Source: an uncultured Bacteroides sp. (GTDB taxonomy: Bacteria; Bacteroidota; Bacteroidia; Bacteroidales; Bacteroidaceae). From it: a stretch of DNA of 64,000 nucleotides. The notes beneath the pieces were generated by a model. The model worked only from the letters and a program-made list of their open reading frames with translations, searched no databases and was not told the origin of the DNA. Where the stretch lies: the NCBI RefSeq assembly GCF_937912035.1, contig NZ_CALDPF010000036.1, positions 1 through 64,000 on the forward strand, given 5' to 3'. Position 1 is the first letter of the stretch. Each line of letters begins with the position of its first letter. Below, in pieces: positions 33,660 to 41,293 of the stretch. The translations under genes were made by a program, and so were the position numbers.

Positions 33660-35597
33660 TTATCCTACAAGTTCCTCACATTCCTTGAGCCACATTGCCG
33701 CACTGGCATCACTAGGCATACGCCAGTCGCCTCTAGGGCTGAGTGATACGGAACCTACCTTAGGCCCGTCAGGAAGACATGAGCGCTTGAACTGCTGGTT
33801 GAAGAAACGGCGACAGAAGTTGGTTAGCCATTTCTTTATTGTAGTACTGTCGTATGTTCCTCTGAAAGCAATCTCTGCAAGATAGAAAATCTTTGCAGGA
33901 CGCATACCGAATCTGAGGAAATAATACAGGAAGAAGTCATGAAGTTCATACGGGCCAACCAAGTCTTCAGTCTTCTGCTTGATATTTCCGTTTTCGTCGG
34001 CAGGAATAAGTTCCGGACTGATAGGAGTATCTATAATGTCAAGCAGAGTGTTACGGGAAATTACATCTACACCGGTCTGAGCCACCCAGTTTACAAGATA
34101 GCGTACCAACGTCTTAGGGATGCTGGCATTCACACCGTACATAGACATATGGTCGCCATTATAAGTAGCCCAACCAAGAGCAAGTTCAGACAAGTCACCG
34201 GTACCAATCACCAGACCGCCAATCTTGTTGGCATAGTCCATAAGGATTTGTGTACGTTCGCGTGCCTGGCCGTTTTCGTATGTAACATCATGGATAGACA
34301 TGTCGTGCTCAATATCCTTGAAGTGCTGTATGCAGGCATCCTTGATGCTGATTTCCTTGGTAGTAACCTGAAGAGAACTCATCAGTGTAAGGGCATTGTT
34401 GTATGTACGGTCTGTTGTTCCGAATCCCGGCATTGTGATACCTACTATACCCTTACGCGGCAATCCCAGCTTGTCGAAAGTCTTTACACATACAAGAAGA
34501 GCGAGCGTAGAATCCAGACCTCCGGATATTCCCACTACCACAGTCTTGCAGTTTGTGTGTACAAGTCGTTTTGCGAGCCCTGCCACCTGAATAGAAAATA
34601 TCTCTTCACATCTTTCGTCAAGAATCTTTCCGCCTGCAGGTATGAACGGATGAGGATCTACATATCTTGTAAGCGACAAATCACGGCTGTTTACAAGCTC
34701 AGACTGAATATGCTGTAGCTCTCCTGAAGCGTATGCCCTGACACTTGCAGCAAATGTGGTATTTACAAGACGTTCCCCACGCAGACGTTCCACATCTATT
34801 TCACTGACAACCAACTGCTCGTTGAATGAAAAACGTTCAGCCTCCGCAAGCAGGGTTCCATTCTCATAAATAAGTGCATTGCCGGCAAACACCACGTCTG
34901 TTGTAGATTCTCCAAAACCGCTTGAAGCGAAAACATATCCTGCCAGACAGCGTGCAGACTGCTGTGCCAGCAACGAACGCAGATATTGATGTTTTGCGAT
35001 GTTCTCAGTATCAGCAGACATATTGAATATTATCTCTGCTCCTTTTAGTACCAGTTCGGAACTTGGAGGAACCGGAGCCCATACGTCCTCGCATATTTCT
35101 ATTCCAAAACATGTATCCGACGTATCGAAAAGCAGATTCTTGCCAAACGGCACAACCTGTCCGCATAATCTTATTGAAGAAACTCCGGTATATGTAAGTG
35201 ATGATGCGAACCATCTCTGCTCATAGAATTCCTTATAATTGGGAAGATAAGTTTTAGGCACTACTCCAAGAATCTTTCCTTTCTGAAAGACTACGGCACA
35301 ATTAGCCAAAGTAGAATTAACAACTACCGGCATGCCTACTATAGATATAATATCCAGTTGGCGTGTATTATTCATAACCTGCATCAAAGCCATTTCAGCC
35401 TGTTCTATCAGCAGTTTATGCGAAAACAGATCGCCACATGAATATCCCGTGAGGTTCAATTCAGGAAAAATAACTATCTGCACACCCTTACCGTCAGCCA
35501 CCATAATCTGTGTCTCAGTCTGTTGCGCATTGAATTTACAGTCGGCCACTCTTACCGCCGGTATAGCAGCCGCCACTTTTACAAAACCAAATTTCAT
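33660..35597 (-). CDS. nadE: glutamine-dependent NAD+ synthase
   Basis: A 645-residue two-domain enzyme making NAD from deamido-NAD, ATP and glutamine. The N-terminal nitrilase-like glutaminase domain has the triad Glu46 (IFPELNLTG), a Lys in LPNYKEFYEQRWF and a Cys in GIEICEDVWAP. The C-terminal synthase domain has the PP-loop VGISGGLDSTLALLV (about residue 365) and GTGDLSELALGW. The ATG at 35597 (MKFGFVKVAAA) is chosen; the longer frame adds residues not typical of the family. A TATTTTTG box lies at 35629-35636. Confidence 0.95.
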   Translation of the reverse strand: MKFGFVKVAAAIPAVRVADCKFNAQQTETQIMVADGKGVQIVIFPELNLTGYSCGDLFSHKLLIEQAEMALMQVMNNTRQLDIISIVGMPVVVNSTLANCAVVFQKGKILGVVPKTYLPNYKEFYEQRWFASSLTYTGVSSIRLCGQVVPFGKNLLFDTSDTCFGIEICEDVWAPVPPSSELVLKGAEIIFNMSADTENIAKHQYLRSLLAQQSARCLAGYVFASSGFGESTTDVVFAGNALIYENGTLLAEAERFSFNEQLVVSEIDVERLRGERLVNTTFAASVRAYASGELQHIQSELVNSRDLSLTRYVDPHPFIPAGGKILDERCEEIFSIQVAGLAKRLVHTNCKTVVVGISGGLDSTLALLVCVKTFDKLGLPRKGIVGITMPGFGTTDRTYNNALTLMSSLQVTTKEISIKDACIQHFKDIEHDMSIHDVTYENGQARERTQILMDYANKIGGLVIGTGDLSELALGWATYNGDHMSMYGVNASIPKTLVRYLVNWVAQTGVDVISRNTLLDIIDTPISPELIPADENGNIKQKTEDLVGPYELHDFFLYYFLRFGMRPAKIFYLAEIAFRGTYDSTTIKKWLTNFCRRFFNQQFKRSCLPDGPKVGSVSLSPRGDWRMPSDASAAMWLKECEELVG

Positions 35598-35628
35598 ATA
35601 ATTTGTTATATATAATGTATAGTCTGTG

Positions 35629-35636
35629 CAAAAATA
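35629..35636 (-). promoter_or_regulatory. candidate -7 box for nadE
   Basis: TATTTTTG on the minus strand, 31 bases before the chosen nadE start. No clear -33 partner was found. Confidence 0.45.
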
Positions 35637-35700
35637 CAAATTATTCCTTTGCACAGCGGTTAAGTTAAAAGTAAAAAAAACAAAAAAGTAAGTTTGGAAC

Positions 35701-35730
35701 TTGTAGTTTAGAAAAAAGTTTGTATCTTTG
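35701..35730 (+). promoter_or_regulatory. Bacteroidales promoter of the perR-like gene
   Basis: TTG (35701-35703), 19 bases, then TATCTTTG (35723-35730), 43 bases before the gene. The AT-rich flanks could hold a Fur/PerR operator, but no clean inverted repeat was found. Confidence 0.65.
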
Positions 35731-35773
35731 CCATTGAAATAAAATTGTAATAATTACAGAATTGAAAGAGAGT

Positions 35774-36196
35774 ATGAACGTTTACGAATATTTGCTTAGT
35801 TATGACATCAAGCCATCCGTACAACGCATCGCAATTATGGACTATCTCCTGAAGCATCATACTCATCCGTGTATTGATGAGATTTATATGGCTTTGCATG
35901 ATGATATTCCTACCCTTTCAAAAACAACTGTATATAACACTTTGAAGTTGTTTGTTGAACATGGAGCCGCAAAGATGCTTACGATAGACGAGCGTAACGC
36001 TTGTTTCGATGGCGATACATCTGCCCATGCACACTTCCAGTGCAAATGCTGCGGTAGGATTTTCGATATGCCAATGCATATAAACGAAAATGAGATGAAT
36101 GAAATGACAGAAAAAGGATTTAGCGTGGAAGAAGTCCACAGCTATTACAAAGGTGTCTGTCCTGAATGTAGAAATAACAATTCCGACAAAAACTAA
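35774..36196 (+). CDS. Fur-family regulator, PerR-like
   Basis: A 140-residue regulator with a winged-helix N-terminus (PSVQRIAIMDYLLKH, TLSKTTVYNTLKLF) and a C-terminal dimer domain carrying HAHFQCKCCGRI and GVCPECRN, the two CxxC pairs of a structural zinc site. The regulatory metal site includes the His residues around 90-95. The next gene, 48 bp on, is a peroxide-reducing rubrerythrin, which is why PerR is preferred over Fur or Zur. The ATG at 35774 is used; a TTG 12 bases earlier is unlikely. Confidence 0.88.
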   Translation: MNVYEYLLSYDIKPSVQRIAIMDYLLKHHTHPCIDEIYMALHDDIPTLSKTTVYNTLKLFVEHGAAKMLTIDERNACFDGDTSAHAHFQCKCCGRIFDMPMHINENEMNEMTEKGFSVEEVHSYYKGVCPECRNNNSDKN

Positions 36197-36244
36197 AGTC
36201 GGACTGAAAATATTAATTTAACAACTAACTAACTTATTACTATT

Positions 36245-36796
36245 ATGAAGAAATTTATCTGTACAGTATGTGGTTACATCCACGAAGGTGATTCAGCTCC
36301 TGAAAAGTGTCCATTGTGTAAGGCTCCAGCTTCTAAGTTCAACGAAATGGTTGAATCAGAAGGCGGTCTTGAATTCGTTGACGAACACGTTATCGGTGTA
36401 GCTAAAGGTTGCGATGAAGAAATGATTAAAGACCTTAACAACCACTTCATGGGCGAATGTACAGAAGTAGGTATGTACTTGGCTATGAGCCGCCAGGCTG
36501 ACCGCGAAGGCTATCCAGAAGTAGCTGAAGCTTTCAAACGTTACGCTTGGGAAGAAGCTGAACACGCTGCTAAGTTCGCTGAACTTCTTGGCGACTGCGT
36601 ATGGGATACTAAGACTAACCTTGAAAAGCGTATGAACGCTGAAAGCGGTGCTTGCGCTGACAAGAAACGTATCGCTACTCGCGCTAAAGCTCTTAACCTT
36701 GACGCTATCCACGATACAGTTCACGAAATGGCTAAGGACGAAGCTCGTCACGGAAAAGGTTTCGAAGGTTTGTACAACAGATACTTCAAGAAATAA
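36245..36796 (+). CDS. reverse rubrerythrin (peroxide reductase)
   Basis: A 183-residue non-haem iron protein. The rubredoxin domain is at the N-terminus (CTVCGY at about 6-11 and CPLC at about 21-24), and the four-helix di-iron domain follows (CTEVGMYLAM, EEAEHAAKF, KDEARHGKGF). This order is the reverse of classical rubrerythrin and defines the revRbr group, which uses electrons from NAD(P)H-linked rubredoxin reductases to reduce H2O2 to water in anaerobes. Codons are among the most biased in the window, suggesting very high expression. It is probably derepressed by the PerR-like regulator upstream. Confidence 0.93.
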   Translation: MKKFICTVCGYIHEGDSAPEKCPLCKAPASKFNEMVESEGGLEFVDEHVIGVAKGCDEEMIKDLNNHFMGECTEVGMYLAMSRQADREGYPEVAEAFKRYAWEEAEHAAKFAELLGDCVWDTKTNLEKRMNAESGACADKKRIATRAKALNLDAIHDTVHEMAKDEARHGKGFEGLYNRYFKK

Positions 36797-36818
36797 TTTA
36801 CTATTACAGAATAGGTTT

Positions 36819-36856
36819 ATGCCAGGCATATCTAAAGATATGTCTGGTATTTTTTA
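36819..36856 (+). terminator. terminator of the rubrerythrin gene
   Basis: ATGCCAGGCATATCT (36819-36833) pairs with AGATATGTCTGGTAT (36836-36850) including two G-T pairs, followed by T6. It sits between convergent genes. Confidence 0.85.
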
Positions 36857-36887
36857 TTATCACATCAAAAAAAGGAATAAGTCAGAA

Positions 36888-37628
36888 TTATGCCATCAGG
36901 ACTTTCCAGTTCTGTTCTTCATCTTCTATCAGAACAGATTTATTCTCAATCCAGTCGCCCGAATTAAGATAGCGGATATTTCCAAGATGAGTATCTTCAG
37001 GGTGATGTATATGCCCGCATATAATGCCGTCGTAATTATTTTTTACGGCAAAATCTGTTATCTGTTTCTCAAAATTAGTAAAGTTTGAGACAAGTTTTTT
37101 TGTCCATCGCTTAATTACCTGAGCGAAAGAAAACGGCTGCTTATGGCGAAAAGCTCTGTATTTATTATAGAACTCATTCAAGAAAAGAAGGAACTCATAG
37201 CATGAAGCTCCAACCTTGGAGAGCCATGTAGCTTTACGGTTAACGGTATCGAAACAATCACCATGAGTGACGAAGAATTTCTTGCCTCCACTAATCAGTG
37301 TAAAATCTCTTAATACTTTTATACCTACTATCACTTTATCTACATACCTCTGCATGAAGTCATCATGATTGCCGTATGTATAAATAACATCAGACGTGCT
37401 GTTTTTCATCATCTCCGATATGGTACGGAACAGACGCATAAGGTCACTTCTCCAAGCGCACTTTGGATGCTTGTGTATGTACCACCCGTCAATAATATCA
37501 CCGTTCAGAATCAACCGTTCGCACGATACCGAACGAAGAAACTGAATAAGTTCATTTACCTTGGCATGAGGCATTCCCAAATGAAGGTCTGATAATATTA
37601 TTGTCTTGTAATGTTTTTTTAACTGCAT
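36888..37628 (-). CDS. LpxH-like metallophosphoesterase
   Basis: A 246-residue calcineurin-like phosphoesterase similar to UDP-2,3-diacylglucosamine diphosphatase, a lipid A step. Metal-binding motifs in order: ILSDLHLG (about 15), LNGDIIDGW (about 45), YGNHDDF (about 85), VTHGDCFD (about 125) and CGHIHHPE (about 207). Length fits the LpxH-like group of Bacteroidota. The ATG at 37628 is chosen because the longer frame starts with TTG. A TAAGTTTG box is at 37650-37657. Confidence 0.85.
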   Translation of the reverse strand: MQLKKHYKTIILSDLHLGMPHAKVNELIQFLRSVSCERLILNGDIIDGWYIHKHPKCAWRSDLMRLFRTISEMMKNSTSDVIYTYGNHDDFMQRYVDKVIVGIKVLRDFTLISGGKKFFVTHGDCFDTVNRKATWLSKVGASCYEFLLFLNEFYNKYRAFRHKQPFSFAQVIKRWTKKLVSNFTNFEKQITDFAVKNNYDGIICGHIHHPEDTHLGNIRYLNSGDWIENKSVLIEDEEQNWKVLMA

Positions 37629-37649
37629 TGCCGTTTCTTTATAGTGATA

Positions 37650-37657
37650 CAAACTTA
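37650..37657 (-). promoter_or_regulatory. candidate -7 box for the phosphoesterase gene
   Basis: TAAGTTTG on the minus strand, 21 bases before the start. No -33 box is clear. Confidence 0.4.
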
Positions 37658-37696
37658 CAAAAAAAATACTTATATAGTAAGTTTATAGCAAGAAAA

Positions 37697-37742
37697 AAAA
37701 CGAACCCACAACAGTATAAATCATACGTCATGGGTTCGTTTT
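37697..37742 (-). terminator. terminator of lepA
   Basis: AAAACGAACCCA (37697-37708) pairs perfectly with TGGGTTCGTTTT (37731-37742). On the minus strand the stem ends in a T run. It begins 17 bp after the lepA stop. Confidence 0.85.
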
Positions 37743-37759
37743 ACTATTCTGTAAATATA

Positions 37760-39541
37760 TTAGTCAAGTTTCAACACTGCAAGGAACGCTTTCTGCGGCA
37801 CTTCCACAGTACCAATCTGCTTCATACGTTTCTTACCCTTCTTCTGTTTTTCAAGAAGTTTACGCTTACGGCTCACGTCACCACCATAACACTTGGCAGT
37901 TACGTCCTTACGTACAGCCTTGATAGTTTCGCGGGCAATAATCTTAGCACCGATTGCAGCCTGAATTGCGATTTCAAACTGCTGGCGTGGGATAAGTTCT
38001 TTCAGTTTCTCACACATACGTCTTCCAAGGTCGTATGCATTGTCGAAGTGTGTAAGAGTAGAAAGAGCATCTACAGACTCACCGTTCAAAAGAATATCTA
38101 GTTTGACTAGTTTTGAAGGACGGAAGCCTGACTGGTGATAATCGAACGAAGCATATCCCTTGGAAATACTCTTCAACTTATCATAGAAGTCTATCACGAT
38201 TTCTCCAAGCGGCATCTTGTAATGCAATTCCACACGATTACCTGATATATAATCCTGACGAACCAGTTCACCACGCTTGCCAAGACACAGAGTCATGATA
38301 GGACCGATATAATCGGTAGTGGTAATTATGGAAGCATCAATATATGGTTCCTCAATATGGTCAATCAATGTTGGATCAGGCATACCGCCAGGATTGTGCA
38401 CTTCCTGTACCCCGCCCTGCTTGTCATATATCATATACGATACGTTAGGCACAGTAGTAATGACATTCATATCGAACTCGCGGTCCAGACGTTCCTGAAC
38501 AATTTCCATGTGAAGCAATCCTAGGAATCCGCAACGGAAACCGAATCCCAAAGCCAATGATGATTCAGGCTGGAATGTCAACGAAGCATCGTTAAGCTGC
38601 AGCTTTTCCAATGATGCTCTAAGGTTCTCGTAATCTTCGGCCTCGATAGGATAAACACCTGCGAAGACCATAGGCTTGACTTCCTCAAAACCTTCGATTG
38701 CTTTTTCGCATGGTTTGGCTATATGAGTAATAGTATCACCTACCTTTACTTCTCTGGATGTCTTGATACCAGAAATGATATAACCCACATCGCCTGTACG
38801 AAGTTCCTTGCGTGGAACCATGTCCATCTTCAATACACCAATCTCGTCAGCATCGTATTCCTTTCCTGTATTAAAGAATTTTACCTTATCACCTGTACGC
38901 AATACTCCATTCTCAATCTTGAAATAAGCAATAATTCCACGGAAAGAATTGAACACAGAGTCAAAGATAAGAGCTTGAAGAGGAGCATCTTCGTCACCTA
39001 CCGGATGAGGGATGCGCTCTACTACAGCCTTAAGTATTTCCTCAACACCCATACCTGTTTTACCAGACGCACGGATAATCTCTTCACGCTTGCATCCTAA
39101 AAGATCGATAATTTCATCTTCCACTTCCTCAGGCATAGCGCTAGCCATATCACACTTGTTCAGAACCGGAATAATCTCCAAGTCATGTTCAAGTGCCATA
39201 TAAAGATTAGATATAGTCTGAGCCTGCACTCCCTGAGAAGCATCTACTATAAGCAGAGCTCCTTCGCATGCAGCAATTGAACGTGAAACCTCATATGAGA
39301 AGTCCACATGTCCCGGAGTGTCAATAAGATTAAGGATGTATTTTTCACCGTTGTAGGTATATTCCATCTGGATGGCGTGGCTCTTGATTGTTATACCACG
39401 CTCACGTTCCAGATCCATGTCGTCAAGCATCTGTCCTTCAGTGACCTTGATTGTCTGTGTGTATTCCAGCAATCGGTCAGCCAAAGTAGATTTTCCATGG
39501 TCGATATGTGCGATGATACAGAAATTGCGTATATTCTTCAT
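37760..39541 (-). CDS. lepA: elongation factor 4
   Basis: A 593-residue translational GTPase that back-translocates or remodels stalled ribosomes. G1 AHIDHGKSTLADRLL at about residue 10-25, G2/G3 with RERGITIK and IDTPGHVDF, G4 NKCDM. The LepA-specific C-terminal domain ends KGKKRMKQIGTVEVPQKAFLAVLKLD. Length is normal. It has its own consensus promoter and terminator, so it is monocistronic. Confidence 0.98.
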   Translation of the reverse strand: MKNIRNFCIIAHIDHGKSTLADRLLEYTQTIKVTEGQMLDDMDLERERGITIKSHAIQMEYTYNGEKYILNLIDTPGHVDFSYEVSRSIAACEGALLIVDASQGVQAQTISNLYMALEHDLEIIPVLNKCDMASAMPEEVEDEIIDLLGCKREEIIRASGKTGMGVEEILKAVVERIPHPVGDEDAPLQALIFDSVFNSFRGIIAYFKIENGVLRTGDKVKFFNTGKEYDADEIGVLKMDMVPRKELRTGDVGYIISGIKTSREVKVGDTITHIAKPCEKAIEGFEEVKPMVFAGVYPIEAEDYENLRASLEKLQLNDASLTFQPESSLALGFGFRCGFLGLLHMEIVQERLDREFDMNVITTVPNVSYMIYDKQGGVQEVHNPGGMPDPTLIDHIEEPYIDASIITTTDYIGPIMTLCLGKRGELVRQDYISGNRVELHYKMPLGEIVIDFYDKLKSISKGYASFDYHQSGFRPSKLVKLDILLNGESVDALSTLTHFDNAYDLGRRMCEKLKELIPRQQFEIAIQAAIGAKIIARETIKAVRKDVTAKCYGGDVSRKRKLLEKQKKGKKRMKQIGTVEVPQKAFLAVLKLD

Positions 39542-39573
39542 TCGTTTTTAATGCGTAAAATTAATTTTGAGTG

Positions 39574-39603
39574 CAAAGATAGCAAAAAATCACCTATTTT
39601 CAA
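39574..39603 (-). promoter_or_regulatory. Bacteroidales promoter of lepA
   Basis: On the minus strand TATCTTTG (39574-39581) follows TTG (39601-39603) with 19 bases between, 32 bases before lepA. Confidence 0.7.
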
Positions 39604-39768
39604 TGTATGGGAAAAGACATTTAAACACTAAACGCCTGATATTTCTCTAATTTATCACTAAATATTTATATCATCATAATAATGAAAAAACATAATGAAG
39701 GATGACAATTCTATCAGAGTAATTAATATTTTTAGTTAATTTGCAGAACAAACAATAATGTAGTTAAT

Positions 39769-40230
39769 ATGAACCAATCAACTCAGCTTAATGCACATAA
39801 CAAGCAGGAATTTCCTCCAATGCATACCTGCGAACACATAGTAAACCGAACAATGATAAACCTTTTCGGATGCGGAAGGGCTGTTTCTGCACATATTGAG
39901 AAGAAGAAAAGCAAACTTGACTATGCTATTCCGCAACCTTTAAGTGATGAAGACATTGCTAAAATAGAAGAAACTGTAAACAGTGTTATTACACGACATC
40001 TTGATGTTACCACAGAATTCATAACACAAAAAGAAGCTGCAGACAGATTTGACTTGAAACGCTTGCCGGAAAATGCCTCAGACACTGTGAGAATAGTAAA
40101 AGTAGGAGACTACGACGAATGCCTCTGCATAGGACTTCATGTCAATAACACATCAGAAATAGGAACATTCAAGATTATCAGCCACGACTATAACGATGGC
40201 ATTTTAAGAATAAGATTCAAACTTATTTAA
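39769..40230 (+). CDS. small AlaX/ThrRS-editing-like protein
   Basis: A 153-residue cytosolic protein I read as a minimal tRNA editing (SAD-like) domain. HTCEH at residues 19-23 matches the HxxxH zinc motif of the AlaRS/AlaX editing domain. CIGLHVNNTSEIG (residues 120-132) matches the second, CxxxH-containing motif (Cys120, His124). Known members hydrolyse mischarged Ser- or Gly-tRNA(Ala) or Ser-tRNA(Thr). It lacks the AlaX N-terminal beta domain and much of the usual linker. A near-consensus TTAATTTG lies at 39737-39744. The nuclease gene follows after 5 bp. Confidence 0.7.
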   Translation: MNQSTQLNAHNKQEFPPMHTCEHIVNRTMINLFGCGRAVSAHIEKKKSKLDYAIPQPLSDEDIAKIEETVNSVITRHLDVTTEFITQKEAADRFDLKRLPENASDTVRIVKVGDYDECLCIGLHVNNTSEIGTFKIISHDYNDGILRIRFKLI

Positions 40231-40235
40231 ATAAT

Positions 40236-41222
40236 ATGGCAAAAAAGAAAAAAACAAAAAACGGTATCAAGTGGAAACCGTTGCTGCTAATCATACTTAT
40301 CGGATTATGCGCCGGAGGTTACTATGTTTATTCAGAAAATAAAAACATAAATCTACCGGAACTTCCTGACAATAAAGAAATACAGAAAACATTTAAAAAG
40401 ACTGTTCAGGAAGCCGACAAGATTAAGGATGAAATACTAGCGCAGGCAGAAAACCTGAAACCGGTAATTGAAAAGATAAGATCAGGAAACAAGGAAGAGA
40501 CAACCACATCTGCCGAAGCCCCTAAACTTAATCTGGAAATACCAGTTTATACATATCCGGGGAGATATGAAAAGGAAATCATCATAAACAGAATAGGATA
40601 TACCCTATCATATAACCAGTATTATAAAAACCCTAATTGGGTGGCATGGGAATTAACCCGGGAAGAAACCAAAGGAGAAGCCGACAGATACAACAAGTTC
40701 ATGCCCGATCCGGATCTACCAGAACCAAGAGTAGTACATAAAGATTATACAAAAAGCGGATACGACAGAGGGCACATGGCTCCGGCTGCAGATATGAAAT
40801 GGAACAAAAAGGCTATGATAGAATCTTTCTATATGAGCAATATATGCCCTCAAGTTGGCAATCTAAATCGTGGTGACTGGAACGATCTAGAGGAACTTTG
40901 CAGAAACTGGGCTGACAAATACGGAAGGATATACATTACATGCGGGCCTATTTTCGATTCAAAATCACCAAAGAGAATTGGTGGACATAAGGTAGCAGTA
41001 CCTGACAGATTCTTTAAAGTTATACTTATATATAATAGAAAAAATCCTATAGCCATGGGATTTATTTTCAAAAACACCGCCCATTCACAAGATATCAAGA
41101 AATACATGGTGACTGTGGATAGTGTGGAAAATGTTACTGGAATGGATTTCTTCTCAAAACTACCGGATGAGGTAGAAAACAGGATAGAAAGCATTGTACC
41201 TAAACTACCCAACTGGGATTGA
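40236..41222 (+). CDS. DNA/RNA non-specific endonuclease (NUC1 type), membrane-anchored
   Basis: A 328-residue protein with an N-terminal membrane helix (WKPLLLIILIGLCAGGYYVY), a charged, probably coiled linker (about 40-95) and a beta-beta-alpha-metal nuclease domain. The active-site motif is DRGHMAPAADMKWN (about residues 176-189), followed by the conserved NICPQVGNLNRGDWNDLE. Such enzymes cut DNA and RNA without sequence preference; the anchor places this one on the periplasmic side, suggesting nucleic acid scavenging. It is likely cotranscribed with the editing-like gene 5 bp upstream. Confidence 0.92.
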   Translation: MAKKKKTKNGIKWKPLLLIILIGLCAGGYYVYSENKNINLPELPDNKEIQKTFKKTVQEADKIKDEILAQAENLKPVIEKIRSGNKEETTTSAEAPKLNLEIPVYTYPGRYEKEIIINRIGYTLSYNQYYKNPNWVAWELTREETKGEADRYNKFMPDPDLPEPRVVHKDYTKSGYDRGHMAPAADMKWNKKAMIESFYMSNICPQVGNLNRGDWNDLEELCRNWADKYGRIYITCGPIFDSKSPKRIGGHKVAVPDRFFKVILIYNRKNPIAMGFIFKNTAHSQDIKKYMVTVDSVENVTGMDFFSKLPDEVENRIESIVPKLPNWD

Positions 41223-41226
41223 CAAA

Positions 41227-41278
41227 AATAAAACTAGTGATACGACATCAAGAAATCAATCGTATCACTAGTTTTATT
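41227..41278 (+). terminator. bidirectional terminator after the nuclease gene
   Basis: AATAAAACTAGTGATACGA (41227-41245) pairs perfectly over 19 bp with 41260-41278. A-rich and T-rich ends allow function for both the nuclease gene and the convergent lipoprotein gene. Confidence 0.88.
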
Positions 41279-41293
41279 CCAGAACAGAAAATA

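Noticed and set aside
33939..34718. 259-codon open frame on the plus strand
   Set aside because: It is antisense to nadE, whose motifs are complete, and has no family features.
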